Below, piece by piece: positions 24,276 through 34,864 of a stretch of 64,000 nucleotides of DNA. The position numbers and the translations under genes are program-made. The stretch covers positions 1,922,001 through 1,986,000 of the forward strand of contig OY829843.1 in NCBI GenBank assembly GCA_963691885.1, in the 5' to 3' direction. Under the pieces are notes generated by a model, which worked only from the letters and a program-made list of their open reading frames with translations, searched no databases and had not been told where the DNA came from. Source of the DNA: G963691885 sp963691885. GTDB lineage: Bacteria > Pseudomonadota > Alphaproteobacteria > UBA8366 > Aestuariispiraceae. Position 1 is the first letter of the stretch. Each line of letters begins with the position of its first letter.

Positions 24276-25150
24276 TGGCAGTTCTTATCGATAGGAACAC
24301 AAAGGTCATTTGTCAGGGCTTCACCGGCGCACAGGGGACCTTCCATTCAGAACAGGCAATTGCCTATGGCACCCAGATGGTTGGCGGTGTGACGCCAGGC
24401 AAGGGGGGCAGCAGCCATCTTGACCTTCCGGTGTTTGATACGGTTGCCGAGGCGAAGGACAAAACCGACTGCAATGCATCGGTGATCTATGTGCCACCAC
24501 CTTTTGCCGCAGACGCCATTCTGGAAGCCATTGATGCGGAGATCGAACTTGCGATCTGCATCACCGAAGGCATTCCGGTTATGGACATGATCCGCGTCAA
24601 GCGGGCACTGTCCGGGTCCAAGACACGGCTCGTCGGTCCAAACTGTCCGGGTGTGATCACACCGGACCAGTGCAAGATCGGCATCATGCCCGGTCACATC
24701 CATCAGGCCGGCAAGATTGGCGTTGTCTCTCGCTCCGGTACCTTGACCTATGAAGCTGTGGCGCAGACCACGGCTGTTGGTTTGGGTCAATCGACCTGTA
24801 TCGGGATCGGTGGTGACCCGGTGAACGGTACGAATTTCATCGACTGCCTGGAAATGTTCCTGGCCGATGATGCAACCGAAGGCATCATCATGATCGGTGA
24901 GATCGGGGGCACGGCAGAAGAAGAGGCTGCTGACTTCATCAAGAGCTCGTCCGTGAAGAAGCCGATGGTTGGTTTTATTGCCGGTCGTACTGCCCCTCCA
25001 GGCAAGCGCATGGGCCATGCTGGTGCGATCATCTCTGGCGGTCAGGGAACGGCTGAATCGAAAATGGAAGCGATGCAATCGGCTGGTATTTTGGTCTCCG
25101 AGAGCCCATCGGCCCTTGGGTCGACGATGCTTACGGCCATGCAAGGCTGA
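24275..25150 (+). CDS. sucD: succinyl-CoA synthetase alpha subunit
   Basis: A 291-residue CoA-binding subunit. It has CQGFTGAQGTFHSEQAIAYG at the N-terminus for CoA binding, GPNCPGVITP, the SRSGTLTYE loop near residue 150, and the active-site phosphohistidine His248 in KRMGHAGAIISGG. It forms the heterodimer or heterotetramer with SucC. Translation is coupled to sucC by the TGATG overlap. A strong intrinsic terminator follows 12 bases after the stop, so sucCD can be expressed apart from sucAB-lpd. Confidence 0.97.
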   Translation: MAVLIDRNTKVICQGFTGAQGTFHSEQAIAYGTQMVGGVTPGKGGSSHLDLPVFDTVAEAKDKTDCNASVIYVPPPFAADAILEAIDAEIELAICITEGIPVMDMIRVKRALSGSKTRLVGPNCPGVITPDQCKIGIMPGHIHQAGKIGVVSRSGTLTYEAVAQTTAVGLGQSTCIGIGGDPVNGTNFIDCLEMFLADDATEGIIMIGEIGGTAEEEAADFIKSSSVKKPMVGFIAGRTAPPGKRMGHAGAIISGGQGTAESKMEAMQSAGILVSESPSALGSTMLTAMQG

Positions 25151-25161
25151 TAAAGAGAAAA

Positions 25162-25190
25162 GCGCCGGGGTTTTCCCGGCGTTTTTTTTT
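25162..25190 (+). terminator. intrinsic terminator after sucCD
   Basis: A GC-rich stem, CGCCGGG (25163-25169) with CCCGGCG (25175-25181), is followed directly by a run of Ts to about 25190. It separates sucCD from sucA, which begins 280 bases further on. Confidence 0.92.
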
Positions 25191-25471
25191 GTGGCCAACG
25201 CCTGGTCACAATATCGATATTGGCGGAAGTTCGGCACTTTTGGGGTTTTTCTCTCATTATGCCGTGCTAACGTGTAAAATGCGGGTGTGTTTAACGGTGT
25301 GGACCTATTGAAAGCTTGGGTCTGTTTGGGTAAATGCCTCGCCAAATCATAGATTTCGGATGGTTCAAGGATGGCTGTGTCCTTTGGGACTATCTCGGAA
25401 AACTGGGTAGATATAGGTCATGGAATGCCAGTGCGCTCTGACGGGCTGCTGGCTCTCGGAGGGGACGATAG

Positions 25472-28400
25472 ATGGCATATGCGGGTCAGACGACACCGTT
25501 GTTTCAGGCGAATGAAACCTATCTTGCTGAGCTTTACCAAAAATTTCTGAATGATCCGGGCAGCGTAGAACCGGACTGGCAGGTTTTCTTCGAAGCCCTT
25601 GATGATGGCGGCACGAATTTTCTCGATGAATATCGGGGCCCCAGCTGGGCGCGTCGTGGCACATCCGTCATTGGCGGTATGGAAGATGAAGAAACCCTTT
25701 CCGACGCGCTTTTTGAGCGCAGTCATGGTGAAGGCGACCTGAATGACATCATCCGTCGCCTGACCCGTTCCGGTGGCGTTAAGTCCAGCGCGTCGGAAAT
25801 TCGCCAGGCCACCCAGGATTCGATTTATGCATTGATGTTGATCCGGGCCTATCGCATGCGGGGCCATGCGATGGCGAATCTCGATCCGCTCGACCTGCAT
25901 CAGCATGACGAGCAACCGGAACTGGATCCGAAGAGTTACGGTTTCGAAGAAAAGGATCTCGATCGTCCAATCTTCATCAATTACTACCTCGGCCTTGAGT
26001 CCGCGACGATGCGTGACATCATTCGTATTTGCCGCGAAACCTATTGCGGCAGCATCGGTGTCGAATTCATGCATATCCAGCAGGCAGAGGAAAAAGGCTG
26101 GATTCAGGAACGCATCGAGGGTGAGCGGAACCGCACCGAGTTCACGGATATTGGCAAGCAAACTATTCTGGAACGCCTGACACAGGCCGATGTCTTTGAA
26201 ACCTATCTCGACAAGAAATATCGCGGCACCAAGCGCTTCGGTCTGGATGGGGGTGAATCGCTGGTTCCCTTGATGGAGCAGATTTTTAAGCGCGGTGCGC
26301 AGCTCGGCATGGATGAAGTCGTTCTGGGCATGGCGCATCGCGGTCGCCTGAACGTGCTGGCCAATATCATGCGAAAGCCGTATAGCGCGATCTTCGCGGA
26401 GTTTGAGGGCATCAACACCTCGCCGGAAGATGTGCAGGGTTCAGGTGATGTGAAATACCATCTTGGTACCTCTGCTGACCGCGAGTTTGATGGCAAGACA
26501 GTGCATCTTTCTCTCACGGCCAACCCCTCTCACCTTGAAGCCGCCAACACAGTCGTGCTCGGCAAGGTCAGGGCTAAGCAGAGCCAGCGCGGGGATCATG
26601 ACCGCTCGGCCGTGATGGGCATGTTGTTGCACGGCGATGCCGCCTTTATCGGTCAGGGCATCGTTGCCGAGACTTTCCTGTTGTCGCAATTGGATGGCTA
26701 CAAGACCGGGGGCACGATCCATATCGTTATCAACAACCAGATTGGCTTTACCACGGCACCGTCCAAATCGCGGTCCTCGCCCTATTGTTCGGACATGGCG
26801 AAACTGGTCGACGCGCCGGTGTTCCACGTCAATGGTGATGATCCGGAAGCCTGTGTCCATGTAGCCCGGATCGCGATTGAATATCGTCAGAAGTTCAAGA
26901 AAGATGTTGTGATCGATATGTGGTGTTATCGCCGCCACGGTCATAACGAGGGTGACGAGCCGATGTTCACCCAGCCGAAAATGTACAATCAGATTGCCGC
27001 GCATGGTCGCGTCCGTCAGGTCTATGCCGAGAAGTTGGAAAGCAACGGCACACTGGAGGCCGGATCCGGCGATCGGTTGGCTGAGGAGTTTACAAAGCAT
27101 CTCGATGCCGAATTTGAGGCGCGCCATTCCTACAAGCTGAACAAGGCCGATTGGCTTGAAGGGAAATGGTCGGGACTCGGCCAGGCGACAGGTGATGCGC
27201 GCCGGGGCGAAACCGGTGTGGATAAGGAGCTGCTCCTCGAAGTGGGGAACGCACTTTCCCATGTCCCGCAAAATTTCGGTGTTCATTCCAAAATCTCGCG
27301 GCAGCTGGATGCCAAGGCAAAGATGATGGAAACCGGCACAGGCATCGATTGGGGAACGGCTGAGGCGCTGGCCTTTGGCACGTTGCTGTGTGAATCGACC
27401 TCTATCCGATTGTCGGGTGAAGATTCTGAACGAGGTACATTCTCCCACCGTCACTCCGTTCTGATCGATCAACAGAGTGAATCGCAATATGTACCGTTGA
27501 ATAATATCCGGATGGGCCAGGCCCCGTTCGAGGTGATCGACAGCCCGCTGAGTGAGTTCGGATTGCTGGGCTTTGAATACGGGTTCGCCAGTGCGGAGCC
27601 GCATTCGCTGGTTCTTTGGGAAGCGCAATTCGGCGATTTCGCCAATGGTGCGCAGGTCATCATTGATCAGTTCATCGCATCTGCAGAATCCAAATGGTTG
27701 CGCATGTGCGGTCTGGTGATGCTGCTTCCCCATGGTTATGAAGGGCAGGGGCCGGAGCATTCGAGTGCCCGCCTGGAACGCTATCTGCAGCTTTCGGCAG
27801 AGGATAACTGGCAGGTCTGTAACATCACCAGCCCGTCGAATTATTTCCACGCGCTGCGTCGTCAGGTTCGCCGGAATTTCCGCAAACCGCTGATCGTGAT
27901 GTCGCCGAAATCCCTGCTGCGTCACAAGCGTTGCGTCTCTGATCTGTCCGAGATGGAGTTGGGGTCAACCTTCCACCGCGTGTTGTGGGATGATGCCCAA
28001 CTGGTCGACGGCCTGGCACCGGATAAAGACATCAAACGTGTCGTTGTCTGTTCCGGGAAGGTTTATTTTGACATTGAGGAAGAACGCGATAAACGCGGAA
28101 TCAAAGACATCTATATCATGCGCGTTGAACAGCTCTATCCATGGCCGGAGGCGGCCCTGGAAAACGAGTTGAAGCGTTTCCCGAATGCCGAGGTTGTCTG
28201 GTGTCAGGAAGAGCCGGAAAATAACGGTGCCTGGTTCTTCGTGGACCGGCGTCTGGAGCAGGTTCTGATCAAGGCCGGGAATAAGGTCAATACCCGGCCG
28301 CGTTACGTTGGCCGACCAGAGGCAGCTTCACCGGCGACAGGCCGTGCAAAGCAACATGTGGCTGAATTGGCCAAGTTTGTGAATGAAGCGCTGGAGGGCG

Positions 28401-28720
28401 GCAGCACCGGGTCGAAAACAACGGCCAGGAAGGCACCTGCGAAGAAGACAGTTGCAAAGAAAGCCCCGGCCAAAAAATCAGCTGGTAAGAAGGCTGCTGC
28501 AAAGAAAGCAGCTGTGAAAAAGGCACCGGTCAAGGCCGCGCCTGCCAAGAAATCAGCGGCGAAAAAAGCACCGGCCAAAAAGTCAGTTGCGAAAAAGGCA
28601 CCCGCGAAAAAGGCTGTGGCCAAAAAAGCAGCAGCCAAGAAATCGGTGGCCAAGAAATCGGTGGCCAAGAAATCGGTGGCCAAGAAAGCAACTGCCAAAA
28701 AGGCCGCGGCAAAGAAATAG
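25472..28720 (+). CDS. sucA: 2-oxoglutarate dehydrogenase E1 with a histone-H1-like C-terminal tail
   Basis: The thiamine-diphosphate E1 component of the 2-oxoglutarate dehydrogenase complex. Landmarks are LYQKFLNDPGSVEPDWQVFF at the N-terminus for E2 contact, VLGMAHRGRLNVLANI near residue 285, HGDAAFIGQGIVAET, NNQIGFTTAP, CYRRHGHNEGDEPMFTQP and LPHGYEGQGPEHSSAR. The enzyme core ends near residue 978. About 100 further residues form an AKKAx tail (APAKKTVAKKAPAKKSAGKK and on), ending AAAKK. The family is normally about 930-990 residues, so the tail is an addition. Three consecutive identical 15-base units occur at about 28636-28685. sucB follows after 103 bases. Confidence 0.96.
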   Translation: MAYAGQTTPLFQANETYLAELYQKFLNDPGSVEPDWQVFFEALDDGGTNFLDEYRGPSWARRGTSVIGGMEDEETLSDALFERSHGEGDLNDIIRRLTRSGGVKSSASEIRQATQDSIYALMLIRAYRMRGHAMANLDPLDLHQHDEQPELDPKSYGFEEKDLDRPIFINYYLGLESATMRDIIRICRETYCGSIGVEFMHIQQAEEKGWIQERIEGERNRTEFTDIGKQTILERLTQADVFETYLDKKYRGTKRFGLDGGESLVPLMEQIFKRGAQLGMDEVVLGMAHRGRLNVLANIMRKPYSAIFAEFEGINTSPEDVQGSGDVKYHLGTSADREFDGKTVHLSLTANPSHLEAANTVVLGKVRAKQSQRGDHDRSAVMGMLLHGDAAFIGQGIVAETFLLSQLDGYKTGGTIHIVINNQIGFTTAPSKSRSSPYCSDMAKLVDAPVFHVNGDDPEACVHVARIAIEYRQKFKKDVVIDMWCYRRHGHNEGDEPMFTQPKMYNQIAAHGRVRQVYAEKLESNGTLEAGSGDRLAEEFTKHLDAEFEARHSYKLNKADWLEGKWSGLGQATGDARRGETGVDKELLLEVGNALSHVPQNFGVHSKISRQLDAKAKMMETGTGIDWGTAEALAFGTLLCESTSIRLSGEDSERGTFSHRHSVLIDQQSESQYVPLNNIRMGQAPFEVIDSPLSEFGLLGFEYGFASAEPHSLVLWEAQFGDFANGAQVIIDQFIASAESKWLRMCGLVMLLPHGYEGQGPEHSSARLERYLQLSAEDNWQVCNITSPSNYFHALRRQVRRNFRKPLIVMSPKSLLRHKRCVSDLSEMELGSTFHRVLWDDAQLVDGLAPDKDIKRVVVCSGKVYFDIEEERDKRGIKDIYIMRVEQLYPWPEAALENELKRFPNAEVVWCQEEPENNGAWFFVDRRLEQVLIKAGNKVNTRPRYVGRPEAASPATGRAKQHVAELAKFVNEALEGGSTGSKTTARKAPAKKTVAKKAPAKKSAGKKAAAKKAAVKKAPVKAAPAKKSAAKKAPAKKSVAKKAPAKKAVAKKAAAKKSVAKKSVAKKSVAKKATAKKAAAKK
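28425..28717 (+). repeat. 15-bp periodic coding repeat (sucA tail)
   Basis: Units encode AKKSV, AKKAP, AKKAA and related pentapeptides. Near 28636-28685 the unit GCCAAGAAATCGGTG is repeated exactly three times, suggesting recent slippage, while other units are diverged at third positions. Confidence 0.85.
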
Positions 28721-28823
28721 AAGTGATGCGACCAGACAGGACGTAAAACCAAAACCAATGACCCCCTGCTGAAATGTCGAACCGGCAGGATCAAAGTTTG
28801 CTAACGGAGCATGGAACAAGAAA

Positions 28824-30104
28824 ATGGCGACAGATGTAAACGTGCCTACACTCGGTGAGTCAGTCTCGGAAGCCAGCATTATTCGCTGGTTCAAGCAGCC
28901 TGGTGAAGCCATCGCGGTCGATGAAGCGCTGGTGGAATTAGAGACCGACAAGGTCACCATTGAGGTGCCTTCGCCTGTCGCGGGCGCGCTGTCCGCCATT
29001 CATGCGCCTGAAGGGGCCGAGGTAGAGGTTGGTGCGCTTCTATGCACCGTGGACGAAGGCGCCGCAGGGGCGACTGCTGCGCCTCCGGCCGCCGAAGCGC
29101 CCGCTGCCGCACCGGCCCCGGCTCCTGCAGCGGCACCTGCCCCGGCACCTGCACCGGCCAGTAATGACACATTGTCGCCGGCAGTCGCCAAAATGGTTGC
29201 TGAAAATAACCTGGACGCGAGTAAAATTCCGGCAACCGGACCTAAAGGGAATCTGACGAAAGAAGACGTCCAGAAATTCATGAGTTCCGGTAAGGCAGCG
29301 GCACCTGCGCCTGCACCGAAAGCGGCAACCGCACCGACGGCCATGGCATCCGCGCCGGCTGAGCCAACTTATGACCCGATGCCGGAACGTCCTATGGATC
29401 CGCGCGGGGAAGAGCGGGTCAAGATGCCGAAACTGCGCCGGGTCATCGCCACGCGCCTGAAACAGGCGCAGAATACAGCTGCCATGCTGACCACCTTCAA
29501 CGAGGTCGATATGACCAACTTGATGGAAATGCGTGCCGAATACAAAGAGCGCTTCGAAAAGAAACATGGTGCGCGCCTTGGTTTCATGAGCTTCTTTGTA
29601 AAAGCGGCGGTCATCGCTTTGAAAGAATTGCCGGCGGTCAATGCCGAGATCTATGGCGATGAGATCATTTACAAGAACTACTACGATATCGGCATCGCGG
29701 TGGGAACACCGAACGGTCTTGTGGTTCCGGTCATGCGGGATGCAGACAAGAAGTCCTTTGCCGAGATCGAAGCGGGGATTGCCGATTTTGGCCGCCGTGC
29801 CCGGGACGGCAAACTTACCATGGCAGAGATGCAGGGGGGGACCTTCACCATCACCAATGGTGGCGTGTTCGGGTCCCTGATGTCGACACCGATCATCAAC
29901 CCGCCGCAATCCGGTATCTTGGGGATGCATAAGGTGCAGAAGCGCCCGATCTGCAATTCCAAGGGTGAGATTGTCGTGGGCAACATGATGTATACGGCAC
30001 ATTCCTATGACCACCGGATCATTGACGGTCGTGAGGCCGTTACCTTCCTGGTCCGCCTGAAAGAAATGCTCGAAGATCCTGCGCGCCTTTTGATCGACGT
30101 TTGA
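28824..30104 (+). CDS. sucB: dihydrolipoyl succinyltransferase (E2 of 2-oxoglutarate dehydrogenase)
   Basis: A 426-residue core enzyme that transfers succinyl groups to CoA. It has a lipoyl domain at 1-80 with the lipoylated Lys43 in ELETDKVTIEVPSP. An Ala/Pro-rich linker, peripheral-subunit-binding domain SPAVAKMVAENNLDASKI near 112-130, and a second Ala/Pro linker follow. The catalytic domain carries the HSYDHRIIDGREAVTF motif with active-site His and Asp near residue 395. Unlike SucA it has no lysine-rich tail. It is followed 56 bases later by azlC and, after 1.7 kb, by lpd. Confidence 0.97.
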   Translation: MATDVNVPTLGESVSEASIIRWFKQPGEAIAVDEALVELETDKVTIEVPSPVAGALSAIHAPEGAEVEVGALLCTVDEGAAGATAAPPAAEAPAAAPAPAPAAAPAPAPAPASNDTLSPAVAKMVAENNLDASKIPATGPKGNLTKEDVQKFMSSGKAAAPAPAPKAATAPTAMASAPAEPTYDPMPERPMDPRGEERVKMPKLRRVIATRLKQAQNTAAMLTTFNEVDMTNLMEMRAEYKERFEKKHGARLGFMSFFVKAAVIALKELPAVNAEIYGDEIIYKNYYDIGIAVGTPNGLVVPVMRDADKKSFAEIEAGIADFGRRARDGKLTMAEMQGGTFTITNGGVFGSLMSTPIINPPQSGILGMHKVQKRPICNSKGEIVVGNMMYTAHSYDHRIIDGREAVTFLVRLKEMLEDPARLLIDV

Positions 30105-30160
30105 TGATCACTGCCTGATCCCATCTTGGGTGAGGGTAAAAAGGGGGCTGGGCCGGGACA

Positions 30161-30904
30161 TTGACACCGGGATCTGAAATCGGTTGGGGGGAATCGCGAA
30201 AGCGCGGGATTTTTGACGCCTGCGGTGTTCCTGCGATCGCACTTTTTTCCACAATGATCGGTTTTGGCGCGATTGCCCGCGAGAGCGGTTTCGATATTTG
30301 GGTCTCCTTTGCCACGACGCTCTCCATCTGGGGCATGCCGGGACAGATTGCCTTTGCGGAACTCTATGCTGCTGGCGGTGGCGGCCTGGTGATCTTTACG
30401 GCCGTGGCACTGGCCAATCTGCGCATGCTGCCGATGACTGTGTCGGGCCTGCCGATCATGGCGCTGGACCAGCATAAATATGGTGCTTTTCGACGCCTGA
30501 TCGTTGCACATCTGTTGGCGGTGACCGGATGGGCACAATTGACCGCGGCCCAGACCCGCGTCCCGCCAATGGGGATCCTGCCCTATTATTTGGGGTTTGT
30601 CGCTGTCATCTATGTGGCGGCGCTCTGCGGTACTGTCTTTGGGTATTATTTGAGTGACGTCGTGCCGCCGCTGGCGTTGCGGGTCGCCATTTTCATGACG
30701 CCGCTTTACCTGATGCTCTTGGTCTCCAGCGCCCGTCAGATCGGCAATCGACTGGCGGTCGGATTGGGGGCGCTGGTTGGTCCCTTGACCTATCCATGGC
30801 TTGGGGACTGGTGCATTTTGGCAGCCGGTCTGGGCGGTGGTACAGTTGCTGTCCTGATCATGGAAAGGGTTCGTGCCGGGTCGGGTGCGGATAAATCCCC
30901 GTGA
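30161..30904 (+). CDS. azlC: AzlC-family branched-chain amino acid exporter subunit
   Basis: A 247-residue membrane protein with the AzlC pattern: AIALFSTMIGFGAIARESGF, WGMPGQIAFAELYAAGGG, and ANLRMLPMTVSGLP near residue 90. About five transmembrane helices follow. With the small AzlD partner it forms a LIV-E-type exporter of branched-chain amino acids. The best start visible is TTG at 30161, since no ATG precedes the conserved part, and the start is uncertain. The stop overlaps azlD by 4 bases (GTGA). Confidence 0.88.
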   Translation: MTPGSEIGWGESRKRGIFDACGVPAIALFSTMIGFGAIARESGFDIWVSFATTLSIWGMPGQIAFAELYAAGGGGLVIFTAVALANLRMLPMTVSGLPIMALDQHKYGAFRRLIVAHLLAVTGWAQLTAAQTRVPPMGILPYYLGFVAVIYVAALCGTVFGYYLSDVVPPLALRVAIFMTPLYLMLLVSSARQIGNRLAVGLGALVGPLTYPWLGDWCILAAGLGGGTVAVLIMERVRAGSGADKSP

Positions 30905-31263
30905 GCGAGATTTTTCAAACCACAATCACGGATCCCTGGTTTCTGTTGTTCCTGGCGGCCAGCGCGACCTTTGTCTGGCGTGCCCTTGGCGTTGCGCTTG
31001 CGGGCAGAATAGACCCTGAAGGGCGCGTGTTCGACTGGGTGAACGCTGTCGCCTATGCGATGGTCGCCGGGTTGATGATGCGGATCATTCTTTTCCCGAC
31101 GGGCACCTTGGTGGATGCCCCTATGATGGACCGGATGATCTCTGTCGGGATTGCGTTTGCGGTCTGGGCCCTGATGGGGCGCGCCTTGTTGCAGGGCCTT
31201 TTTGCGGGCGTCCTGGCCTTTGCGGGTTTCACCCTGTGGCGCGCGGGTCATCTACCCTTTTAA
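30901..31263 (+). CDS. azlD: AzlD-family membrane protein
   Basis: A 120-residue protein with three to four hydrophobic segments (WFLLFLAASATFVWRALGVALAG, FDWVNAVAYAMVAGLMMRIIL, ISVGIAFAVWALM) matching AzlD, the small partner of AzlC. It starts at GTG overlapping the azlC stop, so translation is coupled. The pair is inserted between sucB and lpd, which are usually adjacent. Confidence 0.85.
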   Translation: MSEIFQTTITDPWFLLFLAASATFVWRALGVALAGRIDPEGRVFDWVNAVAYAMVAGLMMRIILFPTGTLVDAPMMDRMISVGIAFAVWALMGRALLQGLFAGVLAFAGFTLWRAGHLPF

Positions 31264-31548
31264 TTAGATGGAATTTTCCCGGTCCGGGTCTTCAGGGATG
31301 CTCTTGTCTGACTTTTGACCGTCACGATCCGTGCCGTTCTTGCGTCTGATCAGAATATCCCCGTTCGGCTGGACTTCCGGCAGCTCGTATTGCGGGATCG
31401 ACGTCATGAAAAGCTCCAGGGCGGAAATGATTTTGCCCAAACCTTCGGTCGCCAATTCCTCCGGCGTTTTGGTGGATTGCGCCAATGCGGGCGCGCTGAC
31501 AAGAGAGATCAGAAGAGCGCCACCAAGCGCTGATTTTATCTGTTTCAT
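31264..31548 (-). CDS. small secreted protein, unknown function
   Basis: A 94-residue protein with a signal peptide (LGGALLISLVSAPALAQS) and a short mature chain containing LFMTSIPQYELPEVQPNGDILIRRK. This Y..P.V..NGDI.IRR pattern recurs in small periplasmic proteins of alphaproteobacteria, but no function is attached to it that I know. The C-terminus is strongly charged. It is convergent with azlD, which ends at the base before it. Confidence 0.6.
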   Translation of the reverse strand: MKQIKSALGGALLISLVSAPALAQSTKTPEELATEGLGKIISALELFMTSIPQYELPEVQPNGDILIRRKNGTDRDGQKSDKSIPEDPDRENSI

Positions 31549-31815
31549 GACATTCTGTCCGTTCTGTTTGTTTCAGGCCTAATCGGGGATTTCTCCCTGA
31601 TACCACAAGATACAGGCTTTGCGGCCATTCTGCGGCAGGTTTGCGATGGTTTTGCGCCCAATTCCGATACTGGTAAAGCCACGCAGGTCAGGGACAGAAA
31701 TTGGAGTGAAGGGGGGTCAGACCCCTTTCCCTTCCAGACCCTTTCGGGCATGGTTGGGGTCGGCCGGTCGGGCTGCAATTTCGATCCTTTGAGAATTCGG
31801 GAAAGGTGTTTGGGT

Positions 31816-33225
<1,410 letters not shown>

Positions 33226-33256
33226 CGCCTCAACCCTAAGCCGCGGGGGATAAGTC

Positions 33257-34175
33257 ATGGCCGGGTCCGGAAATCGCGCTTTTGCGGGCGCAGGACTCGG
33301 CCTTGTGGCGGCCATTGTCGGCTTCCTGATCCTGCCAATCGGGGATGCGATCGGAAAGCTTCTGGCGGAAAGCGGGCTGCCGATCCTGCAATTAACCTGG
33401 GGACGCTGGGCGTTTCATTCGCTTTTGTTGACGCCGCTGGTCCTCATTCTCTATCGCGGGCGCGCCCTGAAATCGTCCAGCCGGTCTATCAGGTGGCGCG
33501 CGCGGCGGCCCTGATCATCGCCTCTGTCTTTTTTTTAATGCGGTTAAGCTGATCCCGCTTGCCGACGCGACAGCCATCCTGTTCATCGCGCCCTTGATCG
33601 TGGTCGCCCTTTCCGCTCTTTTTTTGGGGGAAAGGGTTGGAAAGATGCGCTGGGCGGCGGTCTTTATCGGCTTTCTGGGTGTGTTGCTGATCGTGCGTCC
33701 GGGGACAGAGAGCTTGCGGGTCGGGGCTTTCCTGGCACTTGGCGCGGCAATCTGTTTTTCGCTGTATATGGTTTTGACCCGAAAAGTGGCAGGGTCCGTG
33801 CCGCCGATGATTGCGATGTGGTGGATGGGATTGATCGGCATGGTGACCATGACAATTCTGGCCGTGCCGGGGTGGCAGCCCCCGGATCCCCCGCAATGGG
33901 GGTGGATGGCCCTGATCGGCCTGATCATGCTGGTCGGACATCTGCTGGTTTTCTGGGCGGCAGACAGGGTGGAGGCATCGGCCATGGCAGTGACCCCGTA
34001 TCTCGAAATGATCACCTCAACCGTACTGGGTCTGCTGGTGTTTGGGGATTTCCCGGATGTGCTGACTTGGGTTGGCTGCGGTGTTGTCGTGCTGTCTGGC
34101 CTGTTTGTGGTCTGGCGGGAAAACAGGATTGCCCGAACCACCTCGACACCGGAAGCGCCAGGCCCAATTCGTTAG
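33257..34175 (+). pseudogene. EamA/DMT-family transporter interrupted by two frameshifts
   Basis: The transporter sequence is spread over three frames. The first (33257-33514) begins GFLILPIGDAIGKLLAESG and leaves the family sequence near GRAL. The second frame carries VYQVARAAALIIASVFF (about 33466-33535). The third carries NAVKLIPLADATAILFIAPL and the remaining membrane segments to 34175 (for example FSLYMVLTRKVAG). One missing C in the C-run near 33465 and one missing T in the T8 run near 33529-33536 would restore a single frame of about 305 residues with ten helices. It is either a decayed gene or a homopolymer sequencing error. Substrate unknown. Confidence 0.82.
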
Positions 34176-34266
34176 GTGTGGAATTTCGCTTTTGTGTGAT
34201 CAAAACCGGTTGACCGGAACCGCGGTGATAAGGGATGGTTTTCCCAGACAAGCAACGGAGACGAAC

Positions 34267-34860
34267 ATGACCGACACAGCCTCACGCGAAGTCAGCTTCA
34301 TTCATATGGAAGATGGCACGGCAGAGGATTATGCCCTGCTGGACGAGATGGAGTCCGACTTTATGGCCGGAACCGGTCAGCGCGTTCTTGATCAACTTCG
34401 CCAGCTTGATGGCAGTATTGCGGGCTACAAGGTGACCCGGCTGGAGCATTCACTGCAAAGCGCGACCCTCGCCTGGCGGGACGGTGCCGAAGAGGAAATG
34501 ATTGTGGCTGCCCTGTTGCACGATATCGGTGATGTATTGGCGCCCAGTAATCATAGTGAGGTCGCGGCCGGCATCTTGCGCCCCTATGTCAGTGAAAAGA
34601 CATATTGGATCATCAAGCATCACGGCCTGTTCCAGACTTATTACTATGCCCATTTCAACGGGGGCGACCGGAACGCCAGGGATCGCTTCAAGGATCACCC
34701 CTGGTACGACGATTGTGTGCATTTTTGCGCGGCCTATGACCAGAACGCATTTGATCCGGATTACGATACAAAGCCGCTCGAATTCTTTGAACCAATGGTT
34801 CATCGCGTGTTTGCAAAGTCGAAGTTCCACAATATGGACGCCGCGCCCGACGCAGCTTAG
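34267..34860 (+). CDS. HD-domain protein related to PhnZ/MIOX-type oxygenases or phosphohydrolases
   Basis: A 197-residue all-helical HD protein. Metal-binding residues visible are His61 in RLEHSLQSATLA, His85-Asp86 in VAALLHDIGD, His96, and His118-His119 in IIKHHGLFQTYYY. The GYKVTRLEHSLQSA.LA..DGA sequence is characteristic of the bacterial HD subgroup that includes the mixed-valent di-iron oxygenase PhnZ, rather than of classic nucleotide phosphohydrolases. I infer oxygenase-like chemistry is possible but cannot name a substrate. The start ATG at 34267 has GGAGA 7 bases upstream. It is convergent with xerC. Confidence 0.8.
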   Translation: MTDTASREVSFIHMEDGTAEDYALLDEMESDFMAGTGQRVLDQLRQLDGSIAGYKVTRLEHSLQSATLAWRDGAEEEMIVAALLHDIGDVLAPSNHSEVAAGILRPYVSEKTYWIIKHHGLFQTYYYAHFNGGDRNARDRFKDHPWYDDCVHFCAAYDQNAFDPDYDTKPLEFFEPMVHRVFAKSKFHNMDAAPDAA

Positions 34861-34864
34861 GGGA

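Noticed and set aside
26441..27925. 494-codon open frame on the minus strand
   Set aside because: It is antisense to sucA, with no recognisable domain.
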